DNA of 64,000 nucleotides from JAURNZ01 sp036337715. Lineage in GTDB: Bacteria; Pseudomonadota; Gammaproteobacteria; Comchoanobacterales; Comchoanobacteraceae. The notes under the pieces were generated by a model. That model made no database searches. It was not told the DNA's origin and saw only the letters and a list, made by a program, of their open reading frames with translations. The stretch lies in NCBI GenBank assembly GCA_036337715.1, contig JAYZDS010000007.1, positions 144,099 through 208,098 of the forward strand, given 5' to 3'. Positions within the stretch are counted from its first letter, which is position 1. Each line of letters starts with the position of its first letter. Below are positions 44,208 through 52,701 of the stretch, piece by piece. The position numbers were made by a program, and so were the translations under genes.

Positions 44208-45809
44208 ATGTCTGAAATCTTAGCAAATCAGTGGCGACCTCAATCTTTTGATGAAGTAATTGGTCAATCAACAATAGTCAAGGCCTTAACTAATGCCCTA
44301 GATCAATCATTGTTGCATCACTGTTACTTATTTTCTGGTACACGAGGTGTTGGGAAAACATCTTTGGCTCGATTATTTGCCCAAGGGTTGAATTGTGCTG
44401 AAAAAATGACTTCTAATCCGTGTAAACAATGCGATTCATGTATTGGCATTAAAAATGGTGCAGATCTAGATTGTTATGAAATCGATGCAGCTTCAAGAAC
44501 AAAAGTAGAAGAGACATTAAAGATTCTTGAAATGGCAAATTATCCACCAACTAGGTCAAGATATAAGATATTTCTAATTGATGAAGTTCATATGTTATCG
44601 AATCATAGTTTTAACGCCTTGTTGAAAACACTTGAACAGCCACCAAGTTATGTGAAATTTTTATTAGCAACAACTGAGCCAGCACGAATTCCAGATACAG
44701 TGCGTTCACGGTGTATCCAATTTAAACTACAACCAGTTGTAGGAGATACATTATCTCAACACATTCTAAAAGTGGTTAAGAGCGCAAACAAATCTATCGA
44801 TGATGATGCAATCAATTTATTGGTTCAAGTTGCTAACGGTAGTGTTAGAGATGCTATGACATCACTGCAACACATATTGTTGCAGTCAGGCGATCAAACC
44901 ATCACGATTGATCAAATTGAAAATACCTTAGGCTTGGTATCGGCTCTAGAATTACAAAAGCTAAAAACAATCATTGCATCGAATGATCATGAACAAGCGC
45001 AACAATGGTGTGATAGGCTTTCAAAGTCGCAGTTTAGTTGGTCTAAACTATTAGATCAGTGGTTAAGTTTTCTAAATGAGTTGATGTGGCATAATCTTAA
45101 AAAAGACGATGATATGCTGCAAAATTGGATTCAAATTGCATTACTTGCAAAAAAAGATCTAGCACTTTATCCAACAGCTAAAATGGCTTTTCAAGTAATG
45201 ATCGCGCGGTCTATACATTTTGTGCCAAAAAGTCCCGATGACTGGATGGATGGATTAGAAGTTAATGAGGTCACGAACGGCATCGCTGAAAAAAAAACTC
45301 ACGTTGAAACTGTAAAAGGGCAAAAAACAACAATCTTGCAAACAAGTGAATCAAAACAAAACGATAAAGAAATAGTGAAAAATAATGAAAAAATTCAAAA
45401 AAATGAATCACCCAATACAGGACAAGATGGCGAACCTAAGCTACCTTTGACAAATGAAAATTGGCCAGTCATCGCTGAACAGATGAATCTTTCTGGTATG
45501 ACAAATCAACTACTCCAACATATTGTCTTTGTTTCTAAAAAAGATAAAGCGGTAGTATTTAGTATTGTGCCTGATAAAGCATCTTTAAAAAATGAAAAGG
45601 CAATTAATTTAATAGAACAGCGATTAAAAGATATGGGTTATGATGTTAAATTAACAATTGAGTTAAATGCTGAAGTAACCAATAAAAATATTGACCAGGT
45701 TAAAACTGAAAAACGTCAACAAGTTTTTAATGAAAAAAAACAATACTTAAATGCCAATGAAGATTTCAAGCGAATTTGTTCTGTACTAGACGCAGAAGTT
45801 ATTAATTAA
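44208..45809 (+). CDS. dnaX: DNA polymerase III subunits tau/gamma
   Basis: A 533-residue clamp-loader ATPase. Residues 1-360 are domains I-III: Walker A GTRGVGKTS, a zinc site (CAEKMTSNPCKQCDSC), Walker B with DEVHML, the SRC motif (VRSRCIQF). Residues 365-430 are a Lys/Gln/Asn-rich linker, then a C-terminal domain for helicase and alpha contact. A run of nine A's at codons 361-364 sits at the domain III/IV boundary, and both shifted frames stop within 4-6 codons, so a gamma-like product is likely. No Shine-Dalgarno precedes the ATG. Confidence 0.96.
   Translation: MSEILANQWRPQSFDEVIGQSTIVKALTNALDQSLLHHCYLFSGTRGVGKTSLARLFAQGLNCAEKMTSNPCKQCDSCIGIKNGADLDCYEIDAASRTKVEETLKILEMANYPPTRSRYKIFLIDEVHMLSNHSFNALLKTLEQPPSYVKFLLATTEPARIPDTVRSRCIQFKLQPVVGDTLSQHILKVVKSANKSIDDDAINLLVQVANGSVRDAMTSLQHILLQSGDQTITIDQIENTLGLVSALELQKLKTIIASNDHEQAQQWCDRLSKSQFSWSKLLDQWLSFLNELMWHNLKKDDDMLQNWIQIALLAKKDLALYPTAKMAFQVMIARSIHFVPKSPDDWMDGLEVNEVTNGIAEKKTHVETVKGQKTTILQTSESKQNDKEIVKNNEKIQKNESPNTGQDGEPKLPLTNENWPVIAEQMNLSGMTNQLLQHIVFVSKKDKAVVFSIVPDKASLKNEKAINLIEQRLKDMGYDVKLTIELNAEVTNKNIDQVKTEKRQQVFNEKKQYLNANEDFKRICSVLDAEVIN
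45289..45297 (+). other. A9 slippery run in dnaX, probable gamma-producing site
   Basis: Nine consecutive A's (zero frame GAA AAA AAA ACT). In the -1 frame the codons after the run are AAC TCA CGT TGA. In the +1 frame they are CTC ACG TTG AAA CTG TAA. Slippage by polymerase or ribosome would end the protein at about 366-368 residues, after domain III. Confidence 0.6.
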
Positions 45810-47056
45810 TCCGTGAATATTTTTTTCTTTGAGCTTCGAACTCGCGGATTTATTTTGGGACAGTTCCCAATTAAACTATCGAAATTATGAAAATTAAACC
45901 GTTCTGTCAGCTTGTGTGCAAACTCAACTCCTCTGACGCTATTACCAAAGTTATCTAGATTAGGTGACCAAATACTGATGCCCATTACGTTAGGAATAAT
46001 CATCATCACGGCACCGGATACACCAGATTTTGCTGGGATGCCTACTTTAAATGCAAATTCACCAGAAAAATCATACATGCCACAAAAAGACATGACAGTT
46101 AGGCAATCTTTAATGGTTGTGTTAGAAAAAATATGTTTATGAGTGAAGGGGCAGATGCCACCATTGGCTATCACTGCTGCTGCATTTGCTAAATTACTAG
46201 TATTGATTTTCAAAGCACACGTTTTAATATATAAATCAACAGCTTCATCAATGTCAGTGTTATTTGGGAAAGCGCCAACCTCTTGCATTAAGTGAGCCAA
46301 AGCATAATTTCTATGGGCTGTTTGTTTCTCAGATTTATACACCCCACTGTCATAAACAAGATTTTTTCTTCTTGTTAGCTGTTGCCACACTTTGGTAATG
46401 GCATCAAATCTCAGACTAGAGGACTGTTCAGGATCGATCAATGCGCAACACATCATTCCACCAGCATTGATTAATGGGTTGTGAGGGAGCCCTTTATCAT
46501 TAAGCGTAACTTCATTAAATCTTTTACCACTTGGTTCACGGCCAATGTATTTATGCACCTGGGTCTCACCAAGTGTTTCAAGCGCAATTGCATAATTGAT
46601 TGGCTTAGCTGTTGATTGTATGCAAAAGTCAACTTCATGATCACCATATTGAAATATTTGACCATCAACGGTGCAAATACTTACAGCAAATTGATTGGGA
46701 TCAACATTTTTTAATTCAGGAATATAATCGGCTACTTTCCCATTACAATTACTATGGACTTCTTTACTGATCTCTATGATGTGTTTTTGAAATTCATCAA
46801 ACTCTGGAATGACAAGTGACGTTTGTAGTAATTTATCAATAAAAGTCTGATGAATCTCTGAATAAATAGGATTCGATCTTGGCTGCAGAGACAAAAACTC
46901 AGTTGAGTTTTTTATATATAAGCGTAATGACTTAACACGTGGGTCTGTTACTTTAATGCCGTTTTTGATCAAAAATTGGTCAAATAGAGGCAGGCTTAAT
47001 GCTTTTTTCTGATCCAAATTGAGCAGATTGTTGAGTGTTTCTAGGTAGTTTGTCAT
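45806..47056 (-). CDS. glsA: Glutaminase, long (kidney-type-like) form
   Basis: A 416-residue enzyme hydrolysing glutamine to glutamate and ammonia. The catalytic beta-lactamase-like domain has FCIQSTAKPINYAIAL (Ser-x-x-Lys), REPSGKRFNEV and PHNPLINAGGM. About 120 extra N-terminal residues precede it (FDQFLIKNGIKVTDPRVKSL and CNGKVADYIPEL), resembling the N-terminal region of animal kidney-type glutaminase and long bacterial forms; E. coli-type enzymes (about 310 aa) lack it. The C-terminal ankyrin repeats of the animal enzyme are absent. The ATG at 47056 is chosen over TTG at 47068. Its start lies 77 nt inside the upstream gene. Confidence 0.9.
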   Translation of the reverse strand: MTNYLETLNNLLNLDQKKALSLPLFDQFLIKNGIKVTDPRVKSLRLYIKNSTEFLSLQPRSNPIYSEIHQTFIDKLLQTSLVIPEFDEFQKHIIEISKEVHSNCNGKVADYIPELKNVDPNQFAVSICTVDGQIFQYGDHEVDFCIQSTAKPINYAIALETLGETQVHKYIGREPSGKRFNEVTLNDKGLPHNPLINAGGMMCCALIDPEQSSSLRFDAITKVWQQLTRRKNLVYDSGVYKSEKQTAHRNYALAHLMQEVGAFPNNTDIDEAVDLYIKTCALKINTSNLANAAAVIANGGICPFTHKHIFSNTTIKDCLTVMSFCGMYDFSGEFAFKVGIPAKSGVSGAVMMIIPNVMGISIWSPNLDNFGNSVRGVEFAHKLTERFNFHNFDSLIGNCPKINPRVRSSKKKIFTD

Positions 47057-48104
47057 GGTTAAATCCAAAAAGGCCCTGCGTAATATCGTAGACAGATTTG
47101 GTTTCGTTTGTATGCCATGTATTTAAACACATATAGTGATACAAAGCAAATAAACCAGCTATGCCTGCTATGATTAATAAGTTAATGTTTAATGCAGCTG
47201 CAGGCACACAGATCAAAATCATCAGTGGCAATACAATGAAAGCAACGTTATAAAAAATCTTATTTAATGTTTGCCAAAAATTGATGTCTACATCAGGAGA
47301 AATAGTTAAATAAATATAGTTAATGATTATTGAAATAACAATGGAAGCTAATGAAATTATCCCAAGTAATGCAATATTATAACTAAAGAAAGGTATGCCT
47401 ATAGTTGCCAATAAACCAATGATAAAAATAGTTGAGGGTGGATATTGAAATAAACCCCAAATCAATAAAGCAATCAATGTCGCCGCAGAACAGCTTAACA
47501 TCCGACTACATGATATTTTTTTATTGGCGGCTTTGTGATAATCATCGGGGCTTTTACTGAATATATCCGAGCTAAATATAGTGGGTATATTTTCAAAAAA
47601 TTGAATAGAAATAACATTCTTATCTCTTTTGGGTTGAAACACTTGTGTTTGTTTATCAACTTTTAATTTTCTTAACATAACCAATTCAGGTTGCTTACTT
47701 GATCTAAATATTTGGTAGTTATCTGGGTGGTGAAAAGCTTGAGTATGCCAATGATGATTAAAGTATGACCACATCATTCCAGACCAATCTAACCAAGATA
47801 TATTGTACTCTTCGTGCAATATGCCAAATTGATCACTATGACGTCTGTAATGAAATGGGTTGTACGATTTCTTTTTAATGGATTGATTTTTTACAAGTTC
47901 ATTCCAAACTTTTTGTCTATTTTCAATATTTAAATTTTGCAAATCAAGATGCAACGTATACCCACTATTGAGGAGTTGAATCAAAGTTGGTTGTGCTGGA
48001 TCATTGAAGCTTTTGCTGTAAAGAATCCCTTCAGTACGAACAATGGTTCGCTGGGCATATGAGTTCTCCAGTAATTCGAGAAAATTTGCTTCAAGGGTCA
48101 ACAT
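46980..48104 (-). CDS. Multi-pass membrane protein with soluble N-terminal half, unknown
   Basis: A 374-residue protein. Residues 1-205 are soluble and rich in aromatic and polar residues (SWLDWSGMMWSYFNHHWHTQ). Five or six membrane helices follow between about 208 and 335, then a short hydrophilic tail (QQSAQFGSEKSIKPASI). No family is recognised. Its last 77 nt overlap the start of glsA on the same strand, a long overlap that suggests the 3' end has been extended or the pair is coupled. No Shine-Dalgarno is seen. A secreted-effector role is possible but unsupported beyond the lack of homology. Confidence 0.6.
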   Translation of the reverse strand: MLTLEANFLELLENSYAQRTIVRTEGILYSKSFNDPAQPTLIQLLNSGYTLHLDLQNLNIENRQKVWNELVKNQSIKKKSYNPFHYRRHSDQFGILHEEYNISWLDWSGMMWSYFNHHWHTQAFHHPDNYQIFRSSKQPELVMLRKLKVDKQTQVFQPKRDKNVISIQFFENIPTIFSSDIFSKSPDDYHKAANKKISCSRMLSCSAATLIALLIWGLFQYPPSTIFIIGLLATIGIPFFSYNIALLGIISLASIVISIIINYIYLTISPDVDINFWQTLNKIFYNVAFIVLPLMILICVPAAALNINLLIIAGIAGLFALYHYMCLNTWHTNETKSVYDITQGLFGFNHDKLPRNTQQSAQFGSEKSIKPASI

Positions 48105-48188
48105 GTCTAAATTATTATTATTTTTAATTCTATTTTACAGCATAAGCATGATAATTGATAATAAATTTTATCAATGACTTAGTCTTGA

Positions 48189-49568
48189 TCAATAGTTGAA
48201 GTAGTCATCTTTCAGATGTTTTACCAGTGATTCTATGGCTATGCGATCTTGTTGAAGGGTGTCTCTGTTTCTCACAGTTACAGTTTTGTGCCATTCTGGT
48301 TTACTATCTTCAGCTGCAATCGTGTCAAAGTCTACAGTTATACAGCAGGGAGTTCCAATTTCATCATGTCGTCGATATGCTTTCCCAATATTGCCTGTCA
48401 TTTCAATTTCTACGCGTCCAAAATTAGCTTTTCTCAGTATATTTGCAACTTCTTTGACCTTGCTAATGATTTCAGGTTTGTTTTTAGCGAGTGGAATGAC
48501 TGCGATTTTAATTGGGGCTAGGTGAGGGGCTAAACTCAAAACTGTTCTAGATTGGCCATTTGCTAATGTTTCTTCTCTGTAAGCTTCACTCAAAAGTGCA
48601 AGGATGCCCCTTTCAACGCCCGCGGATGGTTCAATTACAAAAGGTACGATTTGTTTCTGAGACTGATCTTGTGTTGTAAGCTTGGTATTTGAGTTTGAAT
48701 TTTGAAGTGTTTTGGCTTGAATGTTCAAAGCTTTTTGATCTTTACTATGTGATCCAAGATCAAAGTCTGTTCGATTAGAAATGCCCTCAAGTTCTTCAAA
48801 ACCATGAGGGTATTCGTAAAGAATATCTGTGGTTGCTTTTGAATAATGTGCAATGCCTGTTGTTGCATGGTCAAGTTTTAGGCGATGCTCACTTAAACCC
48901 TGGCTTATCCACCATGATTTACGTTCGTTGACCCAAAAATCATACCAATGCTCATCATCACCTGGTGTGACAAAGAACTCCAATTCCATTTGTTCAAATT
49001 CCCTTACCCGAAAAATAAAGTTTCTCGGCGTAATTTCATTTCTAAAAGCCTTGCCAACTTGAGCAATACCAAATGGTAACTTAGGGGAACAACTATCTAC
49101 AACATGTTTGAAGTTTGTGAAAATACCCTGTGCTGTTTCTGGTCTCAAATAAGCGAGAGAGGCATCATCTGCGATAGGCCCCATTTGTGTTTTAAACATC
49201 AGATGGAAAGGACGTTCTTCTGTTAAGTCTTCACTGCCACACGCAGGACATTTACCATCTATGTGGTCAGCCCTAAAACGCATTTTACATGTTCTACAAT
49301 CTACCATAGGATCGGAGAAGGTATCTTCGTGGCCAGATTGGTATAGTGTTTGACGATGCGTAAGGATGGCAGCATCTAAACCGTAAATATCATCTCTGTG
49401 GTGAATCATGGTGGTCCACCATGTTTGGATCAGATTTCTTTTGAGCTCTACACCAAGCGGTCCAAAGTCATATATACCCTGAAGACCACCGTAAATAGCA
49501 TTAGATTGAAAGATGAACCCTCTGCGTTTACAGAGTGATACAAGTTGATCCATTGATGTTGCAACCAC
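48189..49568 (-). CDS. glyS: Glycyl-tRNA synthetase, single-chain (alpha2) type
   Basis: A 459-residue class II synthetase of the homodimeric type. Class II motifs are GGLQGIYDFGPLGVELKRNL (N-terminal), FRNEITPRNFIFRVREFEQM (motif 2), and PSAGVERGILALL (motif 3). A zinc-ribbon insertion has CRTCKM and CPACGS, and an anticodon-binding domain follows from about 360. Most gammaproteobacteria instead use the unrelated alpha2beta2 GlyQ/GlyS. The start is GTG at 49568, with GGAG 8 nt before it. Confidence 0.95.
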   Translation of the reverse strand: MVATSMDQLVSLCKRRGFIFQSNAIYGGLQGIYDFGPLGVELKRNLIQTWWTTMIHHRDDIYGLDAAILTHRQTLYQSGHEDTFSDPMVDCRTCKMRFRADHIDGKCPACGSEDLTEERPFHLMFKTQMGPIADDASLAYLRPETAQGIFTNFKHVVDSCSPKLPFGIAQVGKAFRNEITPRNFIFRVREFEQMELEFFVTPGDDEHWYDFWVNERKSWWISQGLSEHRLKLDHATTGIAHYSKATTDILYEYPHGFEELEGISNRTDFDLGSHSKDQKALNIQAKTLQNSNSNTKLTTQDQSQKQIVPFVIEPSAGVERGILALLSEAYREETLANGQSRTVLSLAPHLAPIKIAVIPLAKNKPEIISKVKEVANILRKANFGRVEIEMTGNIGKAYRRHDEIGTPCCITVDFDTIAAEDSKPEWHKTVTVRNRDTLQQDRIAIESLVKHLKDDYFNY

Positions 49569-49649
49569 GTGTTTTCTCCAAATATGATTGCTAAGATAAC
49601 ATAACTGGCGATCAATGTTAATTAGATAGCCAGTTTTGTTTGATGTTTT

Positions 49650-49982
49650 TTAACAGTTTTCTAATTTTCTTTTATATTCAGCTGTTTCAATCAATGCATT
49701 CGCCCATGCTTTGGTTAATGCAATTTTTGATTCGTCAATTGAATCACATTTTTTGGTTAGTTCAAATTCATTTAGCTGGTCTTGCATGCCACTATCAGCT
49801 GAGCTGGCGATTGCAATGTTTGATAGCATATGACATGAGCTTTTGCAGCTTTCGATGTCTTTACAGTTTTTTAAAATATCAATGAACACACGAGTTCCAG
49901 GACAATAATCAAATTGATCATTTTGCATAGCAAATGCATTGGAAGCTAAAATGGTGGTTAGTAAAATTTTTTTTATATTCAT
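49650..49982 (-). CDS. Small exported Cys-containing protein, unknown
   Basis: A 110-residue product with a good signal peptide (MNIKKILLTTILASNAFA). The mature part of about 92 residues has six Cys (DYCPG, KNCKD, ESCKSSCHM, KKCDS, final ENC), probably disulphide-bonded in the periplasm or outside. It looks mainly helical. GGAG precedes the ATG. No family is recognised. Confidence 0.65.
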   Translation of the reverse strand: MNIKKILLTTILASNAFAMQNDQFDYCPGTRVFIDILKNCKDIESCKSSCHMLSNIAIASSADSGMQDQLNEFELTKKCDSIDESKIALTKAWANALIETAEYKRKLENC

Positions 49983-50137
49983 AAAATCTCCATTAAGATT
50001 ATTTTGTAACTCATTTATATAACGAATCTATTTTGATTGTCAAACTAACATTAGAATAAACAATCAAAATCCTGAGATTAATAGTTTATACATTGTTTTA
50101 ATATTGCTTTAAGGATTGCTTTGTTAATATTTCGATA

Positions 50138-51703
50138 ATGGAAAGTTATCAGTTATTTAAACAACAGATTGATATCTTTGTTAAAGATGTTAATCATATT
50201 AAACAGCCTGACGTCATCTATGCTAAAATCAAGGCATCTGATGAGTTGTCTATAGCTGCAATAAATTATTTTTTGCAAGTTAAAAACGCAGATCTTTTAA
50301 CATTTCAACTTAACAAATTAGTTTCATATCAATTTGATAATATGGCCCTCTCTATTGAGGACAGAGTATTTAATGCCTTCATAACAAAATTGCTGATACA
50401 AATTTCGTTACGTCAGTTTTTAAAGTTAAAAAGTGAATTTGACATAATTAGTCAAGAAATTATCTCGCTATCATACGAAAAACTTCAATTTAAAGATTTT
50501 TTAGTCGATGCCACAAAGCTACTTGCATCATCAACCCCATCTATTGACTTAGAAAGTCAAAGAAATTTTTATAATGTGTTAAAACTTTTTATGATTTCTT
50601 ATCCAGCATTAATCGAGAGATATTTCTTGCCGGAAATACTTAACGAAAATGAAGATAAAAAAAACCGTTATAGCCAACCTAATAAGTATAAGCACAAACA
50701 ACATTTAGAGAATTTACTACGTCAATTGGTCACAGATATTTTGAATGATGATATTAAACATTTAAATCAACAGTATTTAACTCGATGGCTTAAAATTATT
50801 CAAGAAACATTAAGAGATAATGGTTATATTCCCAGTAATGTAATAACTGACTTTCTAAAAGACTATGCAAGTCTTAATCTAGATGCTTCTGATAAATTAA
50901 AAATTTTGAAGCAAGCTGGCTTTGAATTTGATATGCCAGAAGGGGGATTAATGCAAAATATGATACCCTATTACGCTATGATAGGGTTTGATGCACATGA
51001 AAATACAATTTCAACACTCAAGGAGCTCACACACACCTCTTTGGATACCATATATAGACCAATCATTAAAGCGAGACAATTAGACATTAATCATATATGC
51101 CCACCATTTATTTTGCTAAGCGATGAAAAAGAATTAGATTTTTTTAGCTCTTATAATTTAAATATTCTTAAATTTATTTTGAAAAATCAAAAATCTTTAC
51201 TTAAAGCAAGCATGCCAGATCTCTTTTTCAATATGTTGGTTGCAATTGATACCATTATACATGGGATTAATGATTTTCAAATTATATCTGATGAGATCGA
51301 TGCTTTTGCACCAAAAAATATGCAGGACGAAAAGTACAAAGATTTTTTCGAATTATTTAAATTGATAATGCAAGATTCTGATTTTTGTCAACTTGACCCA
51401 AATAATGCTTGTGTATTACACATGGTTTTTTTGGTCAAGCCTGATTACTTTTTTTATATTTTTAATTCTGGAAGTTCGCTGAATGATGGTCAAGAAAACC
51501 AATTGCTAATTGCTACCGAAGTTAATAATATCGTCAGCTCCGACTTGAAAAAATTCTCAAAAATACATGAAAAAAATATTAAAAATGAATTTTACAGGGA
51601 ATTATTTGATCTTTTTTCACCCCATTCAAAAGTTCTCAATGAAATAGCTGGTATTCATCAAACAACTGATTTAGAAAGCAGTTTGTTAAAAAGTAAAATT
51701 TAA
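50138..51703 (+). CDS. Large helical protein, unknown
   Basis: A 521-residue, mostly helical, soluble protein rich in Leu, Ile, Asn, Lys and Asp, with no signal peptide, membrane helix or known motif. It is a sole gene with TAATAT (extended by TGT) ending 7 nt before the ATG and no Shine-Dalgarno, so probably leaderless. Size and composition resemble the unknown 518-residue protein at 57117-58673, but I see no convincing alignment between them. Possible host-directed effector or structural helical-repeat protein; function not known. Confidence 0.6.
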   Translation: MESYQLFKQQIDIFVKDVNHIKQPDVIYAKIKASDELSIAAINYFLQVKNADLLTFQLNKLVSYQFDNMALSIEDRVFNAFITKLLIQISLRQFLKLKSEFDIISQEIISLSYEKLQFKDFLVDATKLLASSTPSIDLESQRNFYNVLKLFMISYPALIERYFLPEILNENEDKKNRYSQPNKYKHKQHLENLLRQLVTDILNDDIKHLNQQYLTRWLKIIQETLRDNGYIPSNVITDFLKDYASLNLDASDKLKILKQAGFEFDMPEGGLMQNMIPYYAMIGFDAHENTISTLKELTHTSLDTIYRPIIKARQLDINHICPPFILLSDEKELDFFSSYNLNILKFILKNQKSLLKASMPDLFFNMLVAIDTIIHGINDFQIISDEIDAFAPKNMQDEKYKDFFELFKLIMQDSDFCQLDPNNACVLHMVFLVKPDYFFYIFNSGSSLNDGQENQLLIATEVNNIVSSDLKKFSKIHEKNIKNEFYRELFDLFSPHSKVLNEIAGIHQTTDLESSLLKSKI

Positions 51704-51750
51704 ATTAGGCTATTACATTCACAAAACGATTTTTTGCAATCCCCTTCCTA

Positions 51751-51759
51751 TGTTATAAT
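51751..51759 (+). promoter_or_regulatory. Extended -10 promoter of msrB-msrA
   Basis: TGTTATAAT (TGn plus consensus -10) 17 nt before the msrB ATG, followed by AAGAGG as Shine-Dalgarno. Confidence 0.55.
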
Positions 51760-51775
51760 TTCATAAGAGGCAATT

Positions 51776-52138
51776 ATGAAAAAAAAACTTCCAGATCATA
51801 TTGCTAATATATGTTGGCGTGGCGGTACTGAACCACCCTTCAGTGGCAAATACAATGATTTCTATGAAAAAGGATCATATCACTGTGTTTCGTGTGACCA
51901 GATTCTTTTTACAAGTAAGCATAAATATAACTCTTATTCTGGTTGGCCAAGTTATTACGATTCGATTGGAGACATAGAATTGATTCATGATCATTCTCAT
52001 GGCATGATCAGAACAGAAGTTAAATGTGCGAATTGCCAAGCGCACCTGGGTCATGTTTTTGATGATGGTCCTGAACCTACAGGAAAACGCTTTTGCATTA
52101 ACTCGTTAGTATTAGCATTTAAATCGGAGGAACAATGA
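51776..52138 (+). CDS. msrB: Peptide methionine-R-sulfoxide reductase
   Basis: A 120-residue enzyme repairing methionine R-sulfoxide. Zinc ligands are Cys37/Cys40 and Cys84/Cys87, the active-site nucleophile is Cys107 in RFCINS, and SGWPSYYD and HLGHVFDDGP are conserved. No signal peptide, so cytoplasmic. It is short at the N-terminus. Overlaps msrA by 4 nt. Confidence 0.95.
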   Translation: MKKKLPDHIANICWRGGTEPPFSGKYNDFYEKGSYHCVSCDQILFTSKHKYNSYSGWPSYYDSIGDIELIHDHSHGMIRTEVKCANCQAHLGHVFDDGPEPTGKRFCINSLVLAFKSEEQ

Positions 52139-52644
52139 AAACAAAAATTTATCTTGCTGGTGGATGTTTTTGGTGTATTGAGGCAGATCTTGCCAAATAT
52201 GATTCATCTTTAAATATGTTGCCGGGCTATATGGGTGGTAATTTAGAAAACCCCTCTTATGAAGAAGTTTGTATGGGATTGACAGGTCATTATGAAGTCG
52301 TCAGGGTGGTATCCAATAAGTCATTTGAGCCTGTCATTGATGCATTTTGGCAAATGATTGATCCCTTTGACCCGAGCGGACAGTTGCATGATAGAGGGTT
52401 ACAATATAGAACGGCTATTTTTTATACAAACGACCATCAAAAAGATTATGCGCTTGAAACTAAAAAGAAGATTCAGAAAAATTCAGATCGAATGGTTCAT
52501 ACATTAATTTTACCAGAGAAAACTTTCTACCCAGCTGAAGTTTATCACCAAAAATATCACCAAAAGAATAGTGACCGATATTCAGCATACGTAAAAGCAT
52601 CAAAAAGACACGAAAAACTTGCTAAAATATGGGAAAATAAATAG
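52135..52644 (+). CDS. msrA: Peptide methionine-S-sulfoxide reductase
   Basis: A 169-residue enzyme for methionine S-sulfoxide. The active site is AGGCFWCIEADL (Cys11), and GYMGG, YEEVCMGLTGHYEVV and DRGLQYRTAIFY follow. It pairs with msrB in a two-gene oxidative repair operon just before the suf genes, with which it may share an oxidative-stress role. Confidence 0.95.
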   Translation: MKTKIYLAGGCFWCIEADLAKYDSSLNMLPGYMGGNLENPSYEEVCMGLTGHYEVVRVVSNKSFEPVIDAFWQMIDPFDPSGQLHDRGLQYRTAIFYTNDHQKDYALETKKKIQKNSDRMVHTLILPEKTFYPAEVYHQKYHQKNSDRYSAYVKASKRHEKLAKIWENK

Positions 52645-52701
52645 TTTTTTCAGTACTATCATTGAATGTCAACGCACTTTCATATTATAATGAAGGGAAG
52701 T

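Noticed and set aside
48227..48525. Three overlapping + strand ORFs of 66-90 codons inside glyS
   Set aside because: All three frames open by chance over a conserved synthetase; no start signals.
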